From contig NC_045132.1 in assembly GCF_007655135.1 (NCBI RefSeq), positions 19,964,034 through 20,028,033 of the forward strand: DNA of 64,000 nucleotides. Reading direction: 5' to 3'. The notes under the pieces were generated by a model. It worked only from the letters and a program-made list of their open reading frames with translations, had not been told where the DNA came from and did no database searches. Made by a program: the position numbers and the translations under genes. The stretch is from Punica granatum. Taxonomy: Eukaryota; Streptophyta; Magnoliopsida; Myrtales; Lythraceae. Shown here piece after piece: positions 1-10,338 of this stretch (the first letter of the stretch is position 1; every line of letters begins with the position of its first letter).

Positions 1-517
1 TTTTACTCATGTTATTTACTATAGTGTTTTATGGATATAAGGAAGTGCTTTTTTAAGCGAAAATGAAGTAATTTAATCGAGCTTACTCAAAGAGTAAATT
101 CTACTATCATAAACTTTTAAAGTTCAAGGATAATAATTAAAATTTTTAATTTTGTTATAAATAACAATAATACCATTTGATATGCAGTAGGGATGGCAAC
201 GAGTTTATGTAAATGGGTATTTCATCCGTCCCAAACCTTGATAGGTTCTAAATGGGTTTTACATGTTGGGTCATGGAAGGGTTTAGGGATTTGATGTCAA
301 AATCCCGTAGGGTTTGGGAATGATTTAAGATTTTACCTCAAAACCCATTCCAAATCTGATAAGTATAAATTTACCGAATTACCCTCCATATTACTCATAA
401 TTACAAAATAGCATTTATTATTTTCTTTTATTTCCCTTCATTATAATTATAATTTCTAGTATTTGTAATACTTGTTTAGTATTATGAACTTGAAAGTGCT
501 GTGGTTTATTATTTTTA

Positions 518-747
518 GGATTTATTGCACCATATAGCCTAACGTTGACACATATTCTTAGATCTATCCCAACGTCATTTTTTTGCTTGAGGTATCCCAA
601 CGTTGCTATTTTTGTTTCACCAACTATCCCCTAGGGGCTAGATGATGACATGAAATTAGTAACGTTGGGATACCTCAGGCAAAAAATTGACGTTGTGATA
701 GATTTAAGAATATTTATCAACGTTAGGCTATATGATGTAATATACCC
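518..747. mobile_element. Mutator-like MITE with long inverted repeats
   Basis: A 230-bp foldback. The left arm, from GGATTTATTGCACCATATAG, pairs with the reverse complement of the right arm for roughly 90 bases, including the shared core CATATAGCCTAACGTTGA. A perfect 9-bp duplication TTATTTTTA lies at 509-517 and 748-756; 9 bp is the Mutator-superfamily length. The spacer is about 50 bp and there is no coding capacity. It lies inside the 188-2335 element and therefore inserted after it. Confidence 0.85.
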
Positions 748-861
748 TTATTTTTAAACATATTATGAACTTCTAAATGTTGTGGTTCGTTTTTCTCGAA
801 CATGTTATGAACTTAAAAGTATTGTGATTTATTTTATTTCAAATAATTATCTACTTGGAAT

Positions 862-1684
862 CATTGTTATCAGAATCGAACCAGACCGGCCAGTTCAACC
901 AATAGGATTGGGAACCGGGGCCATTTTCGGTCCAATCTGTCTAAAAACCCAAGTTGTAGATTTGAACCGTTAGACCCATTGAACCGGCTGGTTTTTTAGC
1001 AAAATTCCATTGAATCGGCCGGTTCTATGGATTTTATGGGTTTTGTTTTCTTAAGGATGATTAACTCTTCACCTGACCAAACAGTAACGCTTGCAAAAAA
1101 TTAACCAAGCCCAGTCAAAGCCTAGATCATTGCAACCTCAAGATTCACGAAGAAATGGGATCTTTTCAGTGGAAAATCGAGAAAAAATAGTCATTTTTGC
1201 TCCCATTTTCACCGGATTTTCATTAGGAAATTCAATTGGAAGCTGAAGAAATGCTCCCAACCCAGAACCCAAAATTTTTACCCTTGAGCGTAGCTTTCTT
1301 AAGAACCCATGGAAATTTACAATTTCAAGAAGACCCAAATGGAAAAACTTGAGCTTTGACTTGAAGGCATCAACCAATCGGCATAAAAGCTATGAAAACG
1401 GGGAGAGATACCTAGGCTTGTCTCGAAAGCTCCTCCTGGTTGAGGAGGAGAATTAGGAGGAAGAGGATCAGAGAGAGAAGGAAGGAGTCAAAGAGAGATT
1501 TTTCAAAAGAGGAGGAGAGAGATTCAAAGATGGGTTGATTGAAGGGAAAGACGACGGATAGATGAATGGGAGATTAGATAGAAGAGAGGAAATTGAGGAG
1601 GAATTGCGACATTAGAGGCTTTGCTTTTTCAATCGAATAGATGCCACCGGGAAAAATAGAGGAGAATGAGACACACACACACAC

Positions 1685-1725
<41 letters not shown>

Positions 1726-2092
1726 TTGTCGGGTCGGATCCTGAGCTGGTTAGGTCAGATTAGCTAGCTGTCAATCGTCGGATCATATTTTTAACTTTAC
1801 TAGCATGCTGCCCATCAAGCCACCACCACCTTCTTGTTCTTTTAACTCTACTTTTAAGTACTTATTATAATCTAATATTTATTTTGAAGTAAGAAATATT
1901 AAATATAAACATTTTCTTACACTGTCCTTATATTTCTTTAAAATCATTATACTTCTATCATAATTTTTATAATAATATGAATACTTATTTTATTTTAATT
2001 AAACATGTGGTCCAACCCATCGAACTCCCGGTTAGACTCATAAACCCCATATCCATTCTGATTCACCATCCGGTCCGATTCTATTAACACTG
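862..2092. mobile_element. Second non-autonomous hAT-like element nested in the first
   Basis: The left end reads CATTGTTATCAGAATCG and the right end CGATTCTATTAACACTG, inverted termini of the CA(G/T)TGTTA hAT type. The flanking octamers CTTGGAAT (854-861) and CCTAGCAT (2093-2100) match at only 5 of 8 positions, so the TSD is decayed or the ends are slightly off. Both ends are rich in ACCGG/CCGGTT motifs (870-1035 and 2065-2078). The interior has a purine-rich block at 1390-1600 and a dinucleotide tract. No transposase-like frame was seen. Confidence 0.55.
1671..1720. repeat. AC and AG microsatellite
   Basis: An (AC) run of about 14 bases is followed by an imperfect AG tract ending in about 24 bases of pure AG. 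It is simple sequence inside the 862-2092 element. Confidence 0.9.
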
Positions 2093-2343
2093 CCTAGCAT
2101 ATTTATTTCGTATTTAAATACTTTTTGTTATATCAAACAAATTTCTATAAATAATATGTTATGATAAGTTCATACAAACTTTTCTTACAAACTTATTAAC
2201 GGACGAAAAAAGGATTTCCAGTGGTTTTTATTAAATTAGTAGGAGGGATTGGGAAGGGTTTAAGATTAACTTTTCATAACGGGTATGGGTATATGATGGA
2301 TATAGCCGTTTCATACCCTCCTAGTGTTATTCCTAATATGCAG

Positions 2344-4346
2344 ATGAATTAGCTAGTATTGATTAAAGGAAAGTGAAATATATCTATCTATATACATGGA
2401 GAGTGTCAAAGAGTTCTCCTAAACTTGTCACATGTCAAATATTAATAGGAGAGAAGGTGTAGAGAGAATAGAAGGTGTGAAAGACAATGATGAATTGATT
2501 GATTAGTAGTCACCAGTCCACGCTTTGTGCGAGCATGACTAATTCTATTGTTTAGTTAATCCTTTGAAATGTATTCAAAGATAAGGTACTTGTAAAATAC
2601 AGGAGTTCAATAGAATGACCTGAGAATATATTCATAATAAGAGAATTTGGGTCTTATCATTATTTAAATTGAAGCTTGAAAAATTTACATTATTAAATTA
2701 ATGAATTTCTTTGGCATTTCATTAGACAACATTTTAAATAGCAATTCTCATTTCGAAGAGTTTATTTTATTTTACATTTGATAATTTCTTTGGCCTTGGT
2801 CCTTGGTAAATTCATGGGACTAATATCTTTAGGAATTTTGATTTTCAATATTTGTCGGGTGTATTTAAAAAGAATTTTGTCGAGCAAAGAAAGCAAGGAA
2901 AGAAATAAAAATAAGACAACCTAAATTCATTGATGCTGAGAACATGAAGGCACGATTAACCATGAGACAAAAATTTACTCAACACACCTATGTGGAAATT
3001 CCTCATCACTTGAACGGGATGTTCACATCGAAGGAGTTCAAATTACTTATATATATATATATATATATATATATAACTCTTGCCTGCATTAGTCCTCTTG
3101 TATGAAGCATAATGGAAATTTTTTGTGTGGTCGCGAGGGCTTGGCATGGATAGAAAAGCAAGATGAAAAATAAAGTAGAGATTGATTCATTATTTTTTTG
3201 TGTATATCTATCTATATTTGAATTGACTAATTTTTAAAACACTTAATGTAAATATTATCAATAAGTTGACATATATATATATGAGGGATATGAAGAGTTG
3301 ATCAACCACATGCTCCAAAAGTTCCGTAAAATCCTACGTGAAAGATTCTCATCATACAAATGGAGGCGCCTCATTGCTCAAGCCCGAGATGTTTGTTTTA
3401 AATACCTACATAGAGATTGCAGGGATTTTTTGAGAAAATATAATAAAATATTCTCCACATCTCTTTTCATTTTAAATAAGAAACTTCCTTTTCTAAAAAA
3501 AATAAATGAATTTTTTTATCTCTTTACTAGAGTTCACTGTGCTATGCAACGCGCAGTATTACACGTATTTTTCAAATATTTTCAATACTTTCCATTATTT
3601 GAATAACGATATAACCAATAGCACAAATAATAACTTAACTAAAAAATGTCACAAATTTATTTATTGTAATCGAAAAAAATGTCATAATTCAACAAGAAAT
3701 TTACATCATAATATTCTTTCTATAGTTTTAGTATCTATACTCTGTGAGTATTATATATATATATATTAATATTTTTCCCAACGTTATATAATCTCTAAAA
3801 TTATTGGATTTTTTTTAAAACTATACAGATTCTATCTAATATGCATATAACGATTTTGACATCGGGAAAAGAGAAAACAAAACGATAGCATTCATCATAT
3901 AAAGAGAACAATGAAAATGAATTAAAATATGTTGGTTTTCGAAAATGGTCGCCCTCGAAAAGAAGTTGGTAGTATGTTCTTTATTACTTAATTATCATTA
4001 TATCTTCAAATCTAATGGTACCGTATAAGATGAAGTTAATGTATGCATTTTAGAAAAGTGAAAATGAGACCAAATGAATAAGGGGTTTGGCTTTATAAAA
4101 TATAGTATAGATTATTTGGAGAACAAAATTCCAGCAAAGTAAAATTAATGGAAACATGAAAGGTAAATAGAAAACTTAATGGAAAAACTGAATATAATGG
4201 AAAATACACAATTTGTTATAAACAAAACGATGGTATATATGTTTAAATATCTAACAACCTTTTTCCCAATTTGTATGGGCTCCGTTTTAAAGACACAAAC
4301 AAAAAAAGAATTGTATACGCGAGCAATTGTAGAATCAAAATCCCTG
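2344..4346. other. AT-rich intergenic DNA with no gene seen
   Basis: There is no supported coding region. TA microsatellites occur near 3051-3076, 3271-3281 and 3752-3766. Open frames around 3298-3769 are AT-driven, overlap each other and show no recognisable domain. Confidence 0.6.
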
Positions 4347-4640
4347 TTATGAAATAATCCATGAAAATCCCTGTTGCGATCTTAATACAATCACACCATG
4401 TGGTGCTCCTTCATACACATAATCATATGCTATGAGGTCCATCGGTTTAAGTTCTGGATTAGACAGCACCTTAATCGCACCTAAGCAAGAAAATATATAT
4501 ATGCGCCACATATTCGTAGAGCTCCCGACAAAAGCAATTATTTTATGACAAATTGCAATGTTTGAAATGTGTAAACCCAAATGTAAGGGCACTGACATAT
4601 TGAAAGCGTCGCGTCAGATTGTTTTCCTAAGAAATTTGAA
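4347..4640 (-). pseudogene. Possible remnant of an unrecognised host reading frame beside the MULE
   Basis: An 83-codon minus-strand frame (4598 down to 4347) has a composition more protein-like than its neighbours, for example PELKPMDLIAYDYVYEGAPH. I do not recognise the protein. The MULE is inserted 42 bases upstream of its ATG. If the MULE and one TSD copy are mentally removed, the minus strand from about 9260 reads open into this flank for about 30 codons (including SWYVIQLHP) before a stop just short of the ATG. This could be a gene fragment split by the transposon, or chance. Confidence 0.2.
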
Positions 4641-4815
4641 GAGACCACTATCACTGTAGTCCCCAAAATTTTCCGACTCCAGCACTTTAGTCCTCAAATT
4701 ACAATTTGCATCGATTTAGTCCACTAAGTTTCATTCCGTCCCTCAGTTTGGTCCCAGTATTAAATGCCGGGATGGAAAATCGACACGGCACCTTAGTTGG
4801 CACTCACGACATTAA
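4641..4815 (+). repeat. Left terminal inverted repeat of the MULE
   Basis: About 175 bases match the reverse complement of 9019-9193 with scattered substitutions. Examples are CAGCACTTTAGTCCTCAAAT and the following block around TTGCATCGATTTAGTCCACT. In MULEs such long arms carry transposase binding sites and usually the promoter. Confidence 0.9.
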
Positions 4816-5288
4816 CACGAAGATACCTGATGAAATAAACGACGCTGTTTTGGAGTCTCCCTCTATGCCCAAGCAAGACGACGTCAGATGGAAGACATGA
4901 AAGGCATGGATTGGCATGAAAATCCCCCATTTGAGATCAAAAACCTAATTGTTGGTGAGAGTAACAGAAATCCGCAAAACTTGCAATAGAGTTAGGTTTT
5001 AGGGTGCAATCGTGTTAGGTTTCCATCTTCAGAAGGTGCAATCGATCAGATTTGCAACATAACGAGGTCAATGTGGTATGTGTTGGTGAATTTTCTGTAA
5101 CGATTGTTCCTTTTTTATTTCAATGTGATCCCTACTACTATGTGCTCTGCTTGTGGTCGATATGCCTGCGTTATTGAATGCTTTCTTGTACTTTTACTGC
5201 TTCTGTGTTGGCTGGTTAGTGGGAAATGCATCAGATATCAAACTGAGCTGATTTTCAACATGGGTGCATTTAATGGCTTTCAGGTTTA

Positions 5289-6729
5289 ATGGCTAAAGGC
5301 AGTGATCAGAGTATTGAATATGATGAGACTGGGTTTGGTAGTGATGATAGAGATGATTATGATGTTAATAGAGCTGACAGCATAGTTGAAAGGGCTAACC
5401 AAGAAGATGAATATGTTGGCATTGGAGTCAGTGATGATGAAGAGAATGAGAATAGGCCTGCAAATTTTATTGATGGAGCTCCATTTGGTATGATGCATTT
5501 GGAGTTGGAAATGGTATTTTCAACCCTAAAACAGTTCAAACAAGCTATTGGGGACTATAATATATATCTTGGGAAGGTTGTGAAATTTGTAAAGAATGAC
5601 AAGATTAGGGTTAAGGCAGTTTGTACAGAGAAGCATTGTGAGTGAGAGATATATTGTTCATGGTGTGAGCTTGTTGGTGGTTTTCAAATAAAGACTTACA
5701 GACCCACCAACAGCTACAGCAAGGTGTTGAAGAATTCTTTAGCAATCAGAAAATGGGGTGGGAAGAAGAGCTATCTGAAGGAACCAGACAAAGATATTGT
5801 GTAAAGCATTTAGAAGCCAATTTGTGGAGCCATTGGAGAAATAAGGAACTGAGATGATTATTGTGGGCTTGTGCCAAGTCATTGACAATGAATGGATTCA
5901 ACAAGAATTTAGAGAAGGTGAAAGAGTTGAATGAAGAAGCATGGGTTTACCTGAAGAATATTGATCCAAAGCATTGGACCAAAGCAGCTTTCGGTCCAGC
6001 CTCGAAGATTGATGTGTTGGTGAATAATATATCAGAACAATTCAATGCAACAATAGTAAAGTTCGGGGGAAAGCCTATCATCACAATGCCAGAAGAGATC
6101 GGGCAATACTTGATGCAAAAGATGAACAAGTCAAGGGGGGAGATTGAAAGCTACAATGGACCAATCACATATGCAGCTTAGAATACGCTTGAGAAGGCCA
6201 AGTTGCATGCCAACATGTGGCATCCAATATGGGTTGGGGATCCAGATGGTGTATTATTCCAAGTGATACATATCTTTAGGCCAAGTGAGAAGTATGTAGT
6301 GAAGTTGAATGAGTTTAGCTGTTCTTGCTGGGAGGGGGATATGTGTGGTATTCCTTGTAGTCATGCAGTGGTTTGTATATCCCATAATTATAGCCAGAAA
6401 GATTTGTTTATGCATACTACTCAAATGATGCATGGGAACGTATTTATAGACCTTTCATTCAGCCAGTCAGGGGACAAATCCATTAGGATAAAACTGGAGA
6501 AGAGCCAATCCTACCACCACAGTTTGGCAAGGGTGGTGGTAGACCTAAACAGAAAATAAATAAGTCTAAGGATGTCCCTCCTAATCCTTTCAAGGCCAAA
6601 AGGAAGTATAAAGCCACCACATGCTCCAAGTGTAGTCAGAAAGGCCATAATAAGACTTCGTGTACTGGTACAGTGGACAAGCAGAAGAAGCAAAGAAAGA
6701 ATAAGGTATCACAATCACTAAGAAGCTAG
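5289..6729 (+). pseudogene. MuDR-type transposase remnant with the DDE core deleted
   Basis: The transposase normally binds the long terminal repeats and cuts DNA. From ATG 5289, a 118-codon frame has an acidic start and then a MuDR N-terminal DNA-binding domain (around FSTLKQFKQAIGDY, then KNDKIRVKAVCTEKHCE), with a TGA at 5644. The frame then reads on to about 5800. Next comes RYCVKHLEANLWSHW, which in this family lies after the second catalytic Asp, so the first and second catalytic regions are missing at a join near 5740-5790. From 5861 the C-terminal region continues (NNISEQFNA, KPIITMPEEI) with a stop at 6179. A SWIM zinc finger follows (CSCWEGDMCGIPCSH, 6319-6363), then a CCHC knuckle (CSKCSQKGHNKTSC, about 6622-6663). 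Several frame changes make it clearly non-functional. Confidence 0.88.
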
Positions 6730-7639
6730 ATTGATGGTTCAGACCCTATGGACATAACTGTTCCTATTTGTTCATTCTGGGTAGGGCAAATTTGTGATCG
6801 AAGGTCAAGGATAGGATAGAGTTGCTAGTGAGCCAATTGTGTGTCACAACAAGTTTTTGAGCCAATGGTGCAAACTGGTCAGATCTCAACACCAACTCCA
6901 ACCATTCATACTTGGAGTACAGGGCAGCCATCAGAGTACATACCAGTTTTCATACCAACTCCTACCATTACTGCTCAACATGTGGTATAACTGATATTTT
7001 GTGCACAACAAACCAATTTCCATTAGACATGTAATATTAAAGTAGGATTCTGATACATTGTACCTTCACTTACAAGCAAACATGACTCATCTAGTACCTC
7101 CTGCAGGTAAATAGGGTCAAAGCTCCTCTAGCTTTATTAGTAGAGCTGCTGTAAGGCCCTCTCCACGCAGGCCTACAACATGTGCACCAGTCCCACAGCT
7201 TGCAGCATCCCCTCCAGCTCATGCCCCAACAGAAATGCGACCTCTAGCACTATCTGTTTCAATTGGTGCAGGACATACATTCCAAGGAGCTTCAATTGGA
7301 GCAAGATAGACATTCTAGGTAGCTTCAAGGGTGATAAAGAGTATGAAAGCAAAAAGGAACATCTCAATTTAGGAGTCATGCAACAAAGAAGTTCAGAGGA
7401 AGCAAAAGTAGAACGATAAAGTCAATGAACACTTTTTGGTTGCTTTTTGATATAGATTGCAGACTTTGATGTGCAGAAAACTTTTGGTATTCTCGGGATG
7501 AAGTGACTGAAAGTGCTTTTGTATACTTATGGTTACTTCTGCTTTTGTACAGGTCACTATCTATTACTTGGTGAAAGTGCAACTGTAGTGATGGTCAGGT
7601 GGTCATTTGTAGACTAGTTGGTGCTTCATTTGAGGTCTT
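6730..7639 (+). other. Non-coding MULE interior downstream of the transposase remnant
   Basis: No domain is recognisable. Short Pro/Thr/Ala-rich open stretches around 7150-7400 could be the decayed transposase tail, since many MULE transposases end in low-complexity sequence. Both strands have frequent stops. Confidence 0.45.
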
Positions 7640-8010
7640 GTAAATGGTTATCTGACCATTTGAACACTTATATCTGTGACTATCAATATATGAAAACAGA
7701 ATAGTTTGAACACTTCTATTTGTACATGTTGTGCAGTTAGAACAGGTTGAAACCAAGTAAAGTTCTATTAGTAATGTTCAGGTTGTGCAGTCAAAACACT
7801 TCTATTTGTAATGTTCAATTTGCCAAGTAAAGTTGAACAGGTTAGTCTGAAGTTAGTTTGCCAAGTAAAGTTAAAGTTGAACAGGTTAGTTTGCCAAGTT
7901 ATGCAGTCAGTTTGCACATGTTAGTTTGAACACTTCCATTCAGTTAGAACAAGTTGATACCAAGTAAAGTTGTAATGTTCAGGTTGTATTGTCAGAACAC
8001 TTCTATTTGT
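7640..8010. repeat. Degenerate tandem and interspersed repeat block inside the MULE
   Basis: Short motifs recur in shuffled order: GAACACTTCTATTTGTAATG (several variants), GCCAAGTAAAGTTGAACAGG, and CAGTTAGAACA(G)GTTGA(A/T)ACC. The recurrence suggests repeated slippage or local duplication. No coding role is seen. Confidence 0.7.
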
Positions 8011-8667
8011 AATGTTGAGGCCAGTTTCGATGCCAAATGTTTTGGCCAGCAGAACGATAAACCAAAAACAATGATATTGAACAAATGATGCCAACCCAAA
8101 CTTCATTACATATAGCTGCAAGGTTTACACAACAATCAATTCATTTTAGCAACTAACTGCATACAATTATCATCAGCAATCCTACTGTAATTGCTTTAAC
8201 ACAACATACCACTATCTCCACCACTGCCAAAAGACCAAACTCCATCTAATTCCATAATTTCATAGCTAATACAACAACAAACATTGACAAAATTAAACAT
8301 AGAACCCTATGCCCCTTCAGCTCTCTTTCGTTGGCAACATTCATCATCCTAAGCTGACCAATCAACCTCTCATTTGAGAAGCTTAGCTGATCCTCCCAAA
8401 GAAAATAGCTACAGCTCAATGCATTATTTCTCCGCAGTGGGCATCTATAAAATTCTCTTTCATGATTCAATTTTGTCCTAGAATTAATCCTCAGTGCTCT
8501 CCGACCATAGTGACAAATGATACCTTCATTGGAGATGGTCGAACTACTATAGGGAGTGCTCGTTGAGTAGGAGGTCGAATCTCTAGCAGAATCATCACAC
8601 CCACAAGCTCGATTACAACACTGACAGGGTGATTGAGAGTGCTAGCTCGTGGTTGTCGCCAATTTGT

Positions 8668-8905
8668 CGATCGCAATGCTTCTTTCCCTGCTCTTTGATG
8701 TCGGGATTTGGGGGTTGGGGTTTCTAATTGAACGAAATTTGGGAATTAGGGGAGAGAGAGCAACGGTGGCGTTTGTTAATCGCAATGCTATTCTCTCCCT
8801 GCTCTTCTCTTCTCTCTCTACTTTTTGATGTCGTGATTTGGGGATTAGGGTTTCTGATTGAACGAAATTTGGGAATTAGGGGAGAGAGAGCAACAGTGCC
8901 GTTTT
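8668..8905. repeat. Direct duplication of about 120 bp near the right MULE arm
   Basis: The segment beginning ATCGCAATGCT and ending GGGGAGAGAGAGCAACGGTG is repeated immediately downstream with a small CT-rich expansion. Shared blocks include TTGAACGAAATTTGGGAATT. It lies just inside the right terminal repeat. Confidence 0.8.
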
Positions 8906-9018
8906 TAATAGTATTGGTGTGGCAAAAAACGACGCCGTCTAATGAGGGTGTACGGAAGACCGAGCAATGGTGTCGATTTGCTTTAGCTACGTGGGCGGGA
9001 TTATAAAATATTATATTC

Positions 9019-9193
9019 TTAATGCCATGAGTGCCAACTGAGGTGCCATGTCGATTTTCCATCTCGGCATTTAACGCCGGGACCAAACTGAGAGACGGAA
9101 TGAAACATAGTGGACTAAATCGATGCAAATTGTAATTTGAGGACTAAAGTGCTGGCGTCGGAAAAATTCGGGGACTACTGTGATAGTGGTCTC
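9019..9193 (-). repeat. Right terminal inverted repeat of the MULE
   Basis: This is the inverted partner of 4641-4815, ending CTGTGATAGTGGTCTC directly before the TSD copy at 9194-9202. Confidence 0.9.
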
Positions 9194-9202
9194 AAATTTG
9201 AA

Positions 9203-9526
9203 ATACTTGACGTTTTGAGAAACAAAATTCTGGGGATGCAATTGTATTACGTACCATGAGCGCCCAATACAATAAATTTAATTAAAGGTGCCGACATTAT
9301 TGAAATTAGTGAAGCTAACAGTATAGACATACGGTGTCTAATTGGGAATCTCTTGGGCATAATTATTGAAGTGGGGGATATGATTTAGCACTTGCACAGT
9401 TTGATTTCTAAGTATGTTAATCCATCTGGTCCCGGATACGATCTTAAATGCAATTTCTTTTATAAATATTAGAAATTTGCCCATGTATAGCATGGCCTAA
9501 TTGATGCATACCACGCTTCAACTATA
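9203..9526. other. Short non-coding stretch with a possible Helitron-like hairpin
   Basis: No gene was seen. At 9478-9501 the bases GCCCATGTATAGCATGGCCTAA form a small imperfect hairpin followed by CTAA, which resembles a Helitron 3' end. No 5' end was found, so this is only a hint. Confidence 0.3.
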
Positions 9527-9536
9527 TTGATTCTTT

Positions 9537-10329
9537 GGAAAAAGTACAAAAACCCCTTTATAATTTGAACTTGAGACAAATTGGACCATGTGATTTTTTT
9601 AGGGACAATTAACTCATTGTGGTTTACTTCGTGAGACATAATAGACATCACCGTTAGTTTTTTCATCACTTTGGTCCTTGAACTATTTTTTTGCTATTAT
9701 TACCCTCAAACTTTCAACGTTTTCAATTTGGTCCTAAAATTGGAAAAAAAGGGGAAGGGGCTGAAGCGGCCGGTCGGCGACCCTGATCCTACCACCAACG
9801 TCGTCTGCACTCACAGAGGATTCCGATGACCATGGAGATGGGGTCAGGGTCGCATATTAGAGGCCCCCCGCCCCCCAACAGGATCTCAAGTTTGACATCT
9901 CTTTCAATTGGGGGGCTGGGGCCACCAATTGGCGATCCCGACCCCACCCTTGAGGTTTCCAGTGTCCTTTGTGGGGGGCTTGGATCGCCGGTCGGCGACC
10001 CTGACCCCACCCTCGAGGTTTCCAGTGTCCTCTGTGTGTGTCGGCGACCTCGATGGTGGGGTCAGGGTCGCCGACCGGCGATCCAAGCCCCTTCCCTTTT
10101 TCTTTTTTCTTTTTTTCCAAATTTTAGGATCAAATTGCAAAAAGTTAAAATGTTTGAGGGTAATAATGGCAAAAAGAAATTTTTGAGGACCAAAAGTGAT
10201 GAAAAAACTAAAATTGAGGTCCATCACGTTTTACGAAGTAAACCATATGGTGTTAATTGTCCCTCAAAAAATCGCAGGATTCAATTTGTCCCAAACTCAA
10301 ATTAAAATGTGGATTTTTGTACTTTTTCC
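9537..10329. mobile_element. Mutator-like non-autonomous element with a GC-rich palindromic core
   Basis: The ends are GGAAAAAGTACAAAAA and its inverted partner TTTTTGTACTTTTTCC. The arms match imperfectly for about 200 bp; paired blocks include GGTTTACTTCGT and its complement ACGAAGTAAACC. The flanks are TTGATTCTT (9527-9535) and TTGATTTTT (10330-10338), a 9-bp duplication with one difference. The middle (9770-10100) is GC-rich, with direct and inverted copies of TCGCCGGTCGGCGACCCTGA. Open frames through this core are products of its composition. Confidence 0.75.
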
Positions 10330-10338
10330 TTGATTTTT

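Larger units (their letters stand above)
188..2335. mobile_element. Non-autonomous hAT-like DNA element, outer shell of a nest
   Basis: The ends read TAGGGATGGCAAC on the left and GTTATTCCTA on the right, which are imperfect inverted termini of the TAGGG(A/G)TGGCAA type seen in hAT elements. They are flanked by a perfect 8-bp duplication ATATGCAG at 180-187 and 2336-2343; 8 bp is the hAT target-site length. The element's own DNA is only about 0.7 kb (188-508, 757-861 and 2093-2335), because two other elements sit inside it. No transposase-like frame is present, so it is non-autonomous. The termini are short and diverged, so family assignment rests mainly on the TSD and terminal motif. Confidence 0.72.
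4641..9193 (+). mobile_element. Mutator-like element (MULE), 4.55 kb, internally deleted
   Basis: The element starts GAGACCACTATCAC and ends with its reverse complement GTGATAGTGGTCTC. Terminal inverted repeats are about 175 bp. A perfect 9-bp target duplication AAATTTGAA lies at 4632-4640 and 9194-9202. The left half carries a broken MuDR-type transposase on the plus strand (5289-6729). The right 2.3 kb is non-coding and holds two kinds of internal repeat. The close match of the arms and the intact TSD suggest a moderately young insertion, but the transposase lacks its catalytic core. It could move only if another copy supplied transposase. Confidence 0.92.

Noticed and set aside
3298..3769. 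Overlapping plus-strand open frames of 102 and 87 codons
   Set aside because: AT-rich composition, no domain, two frames open in the same bases and no context. Treated as chance.
9789..10305. Several open frames of 73-159 codons on both strands
   Set aside because: All arise from the GC-rich palindromic core of the MITE, which leaves many frames open at once.
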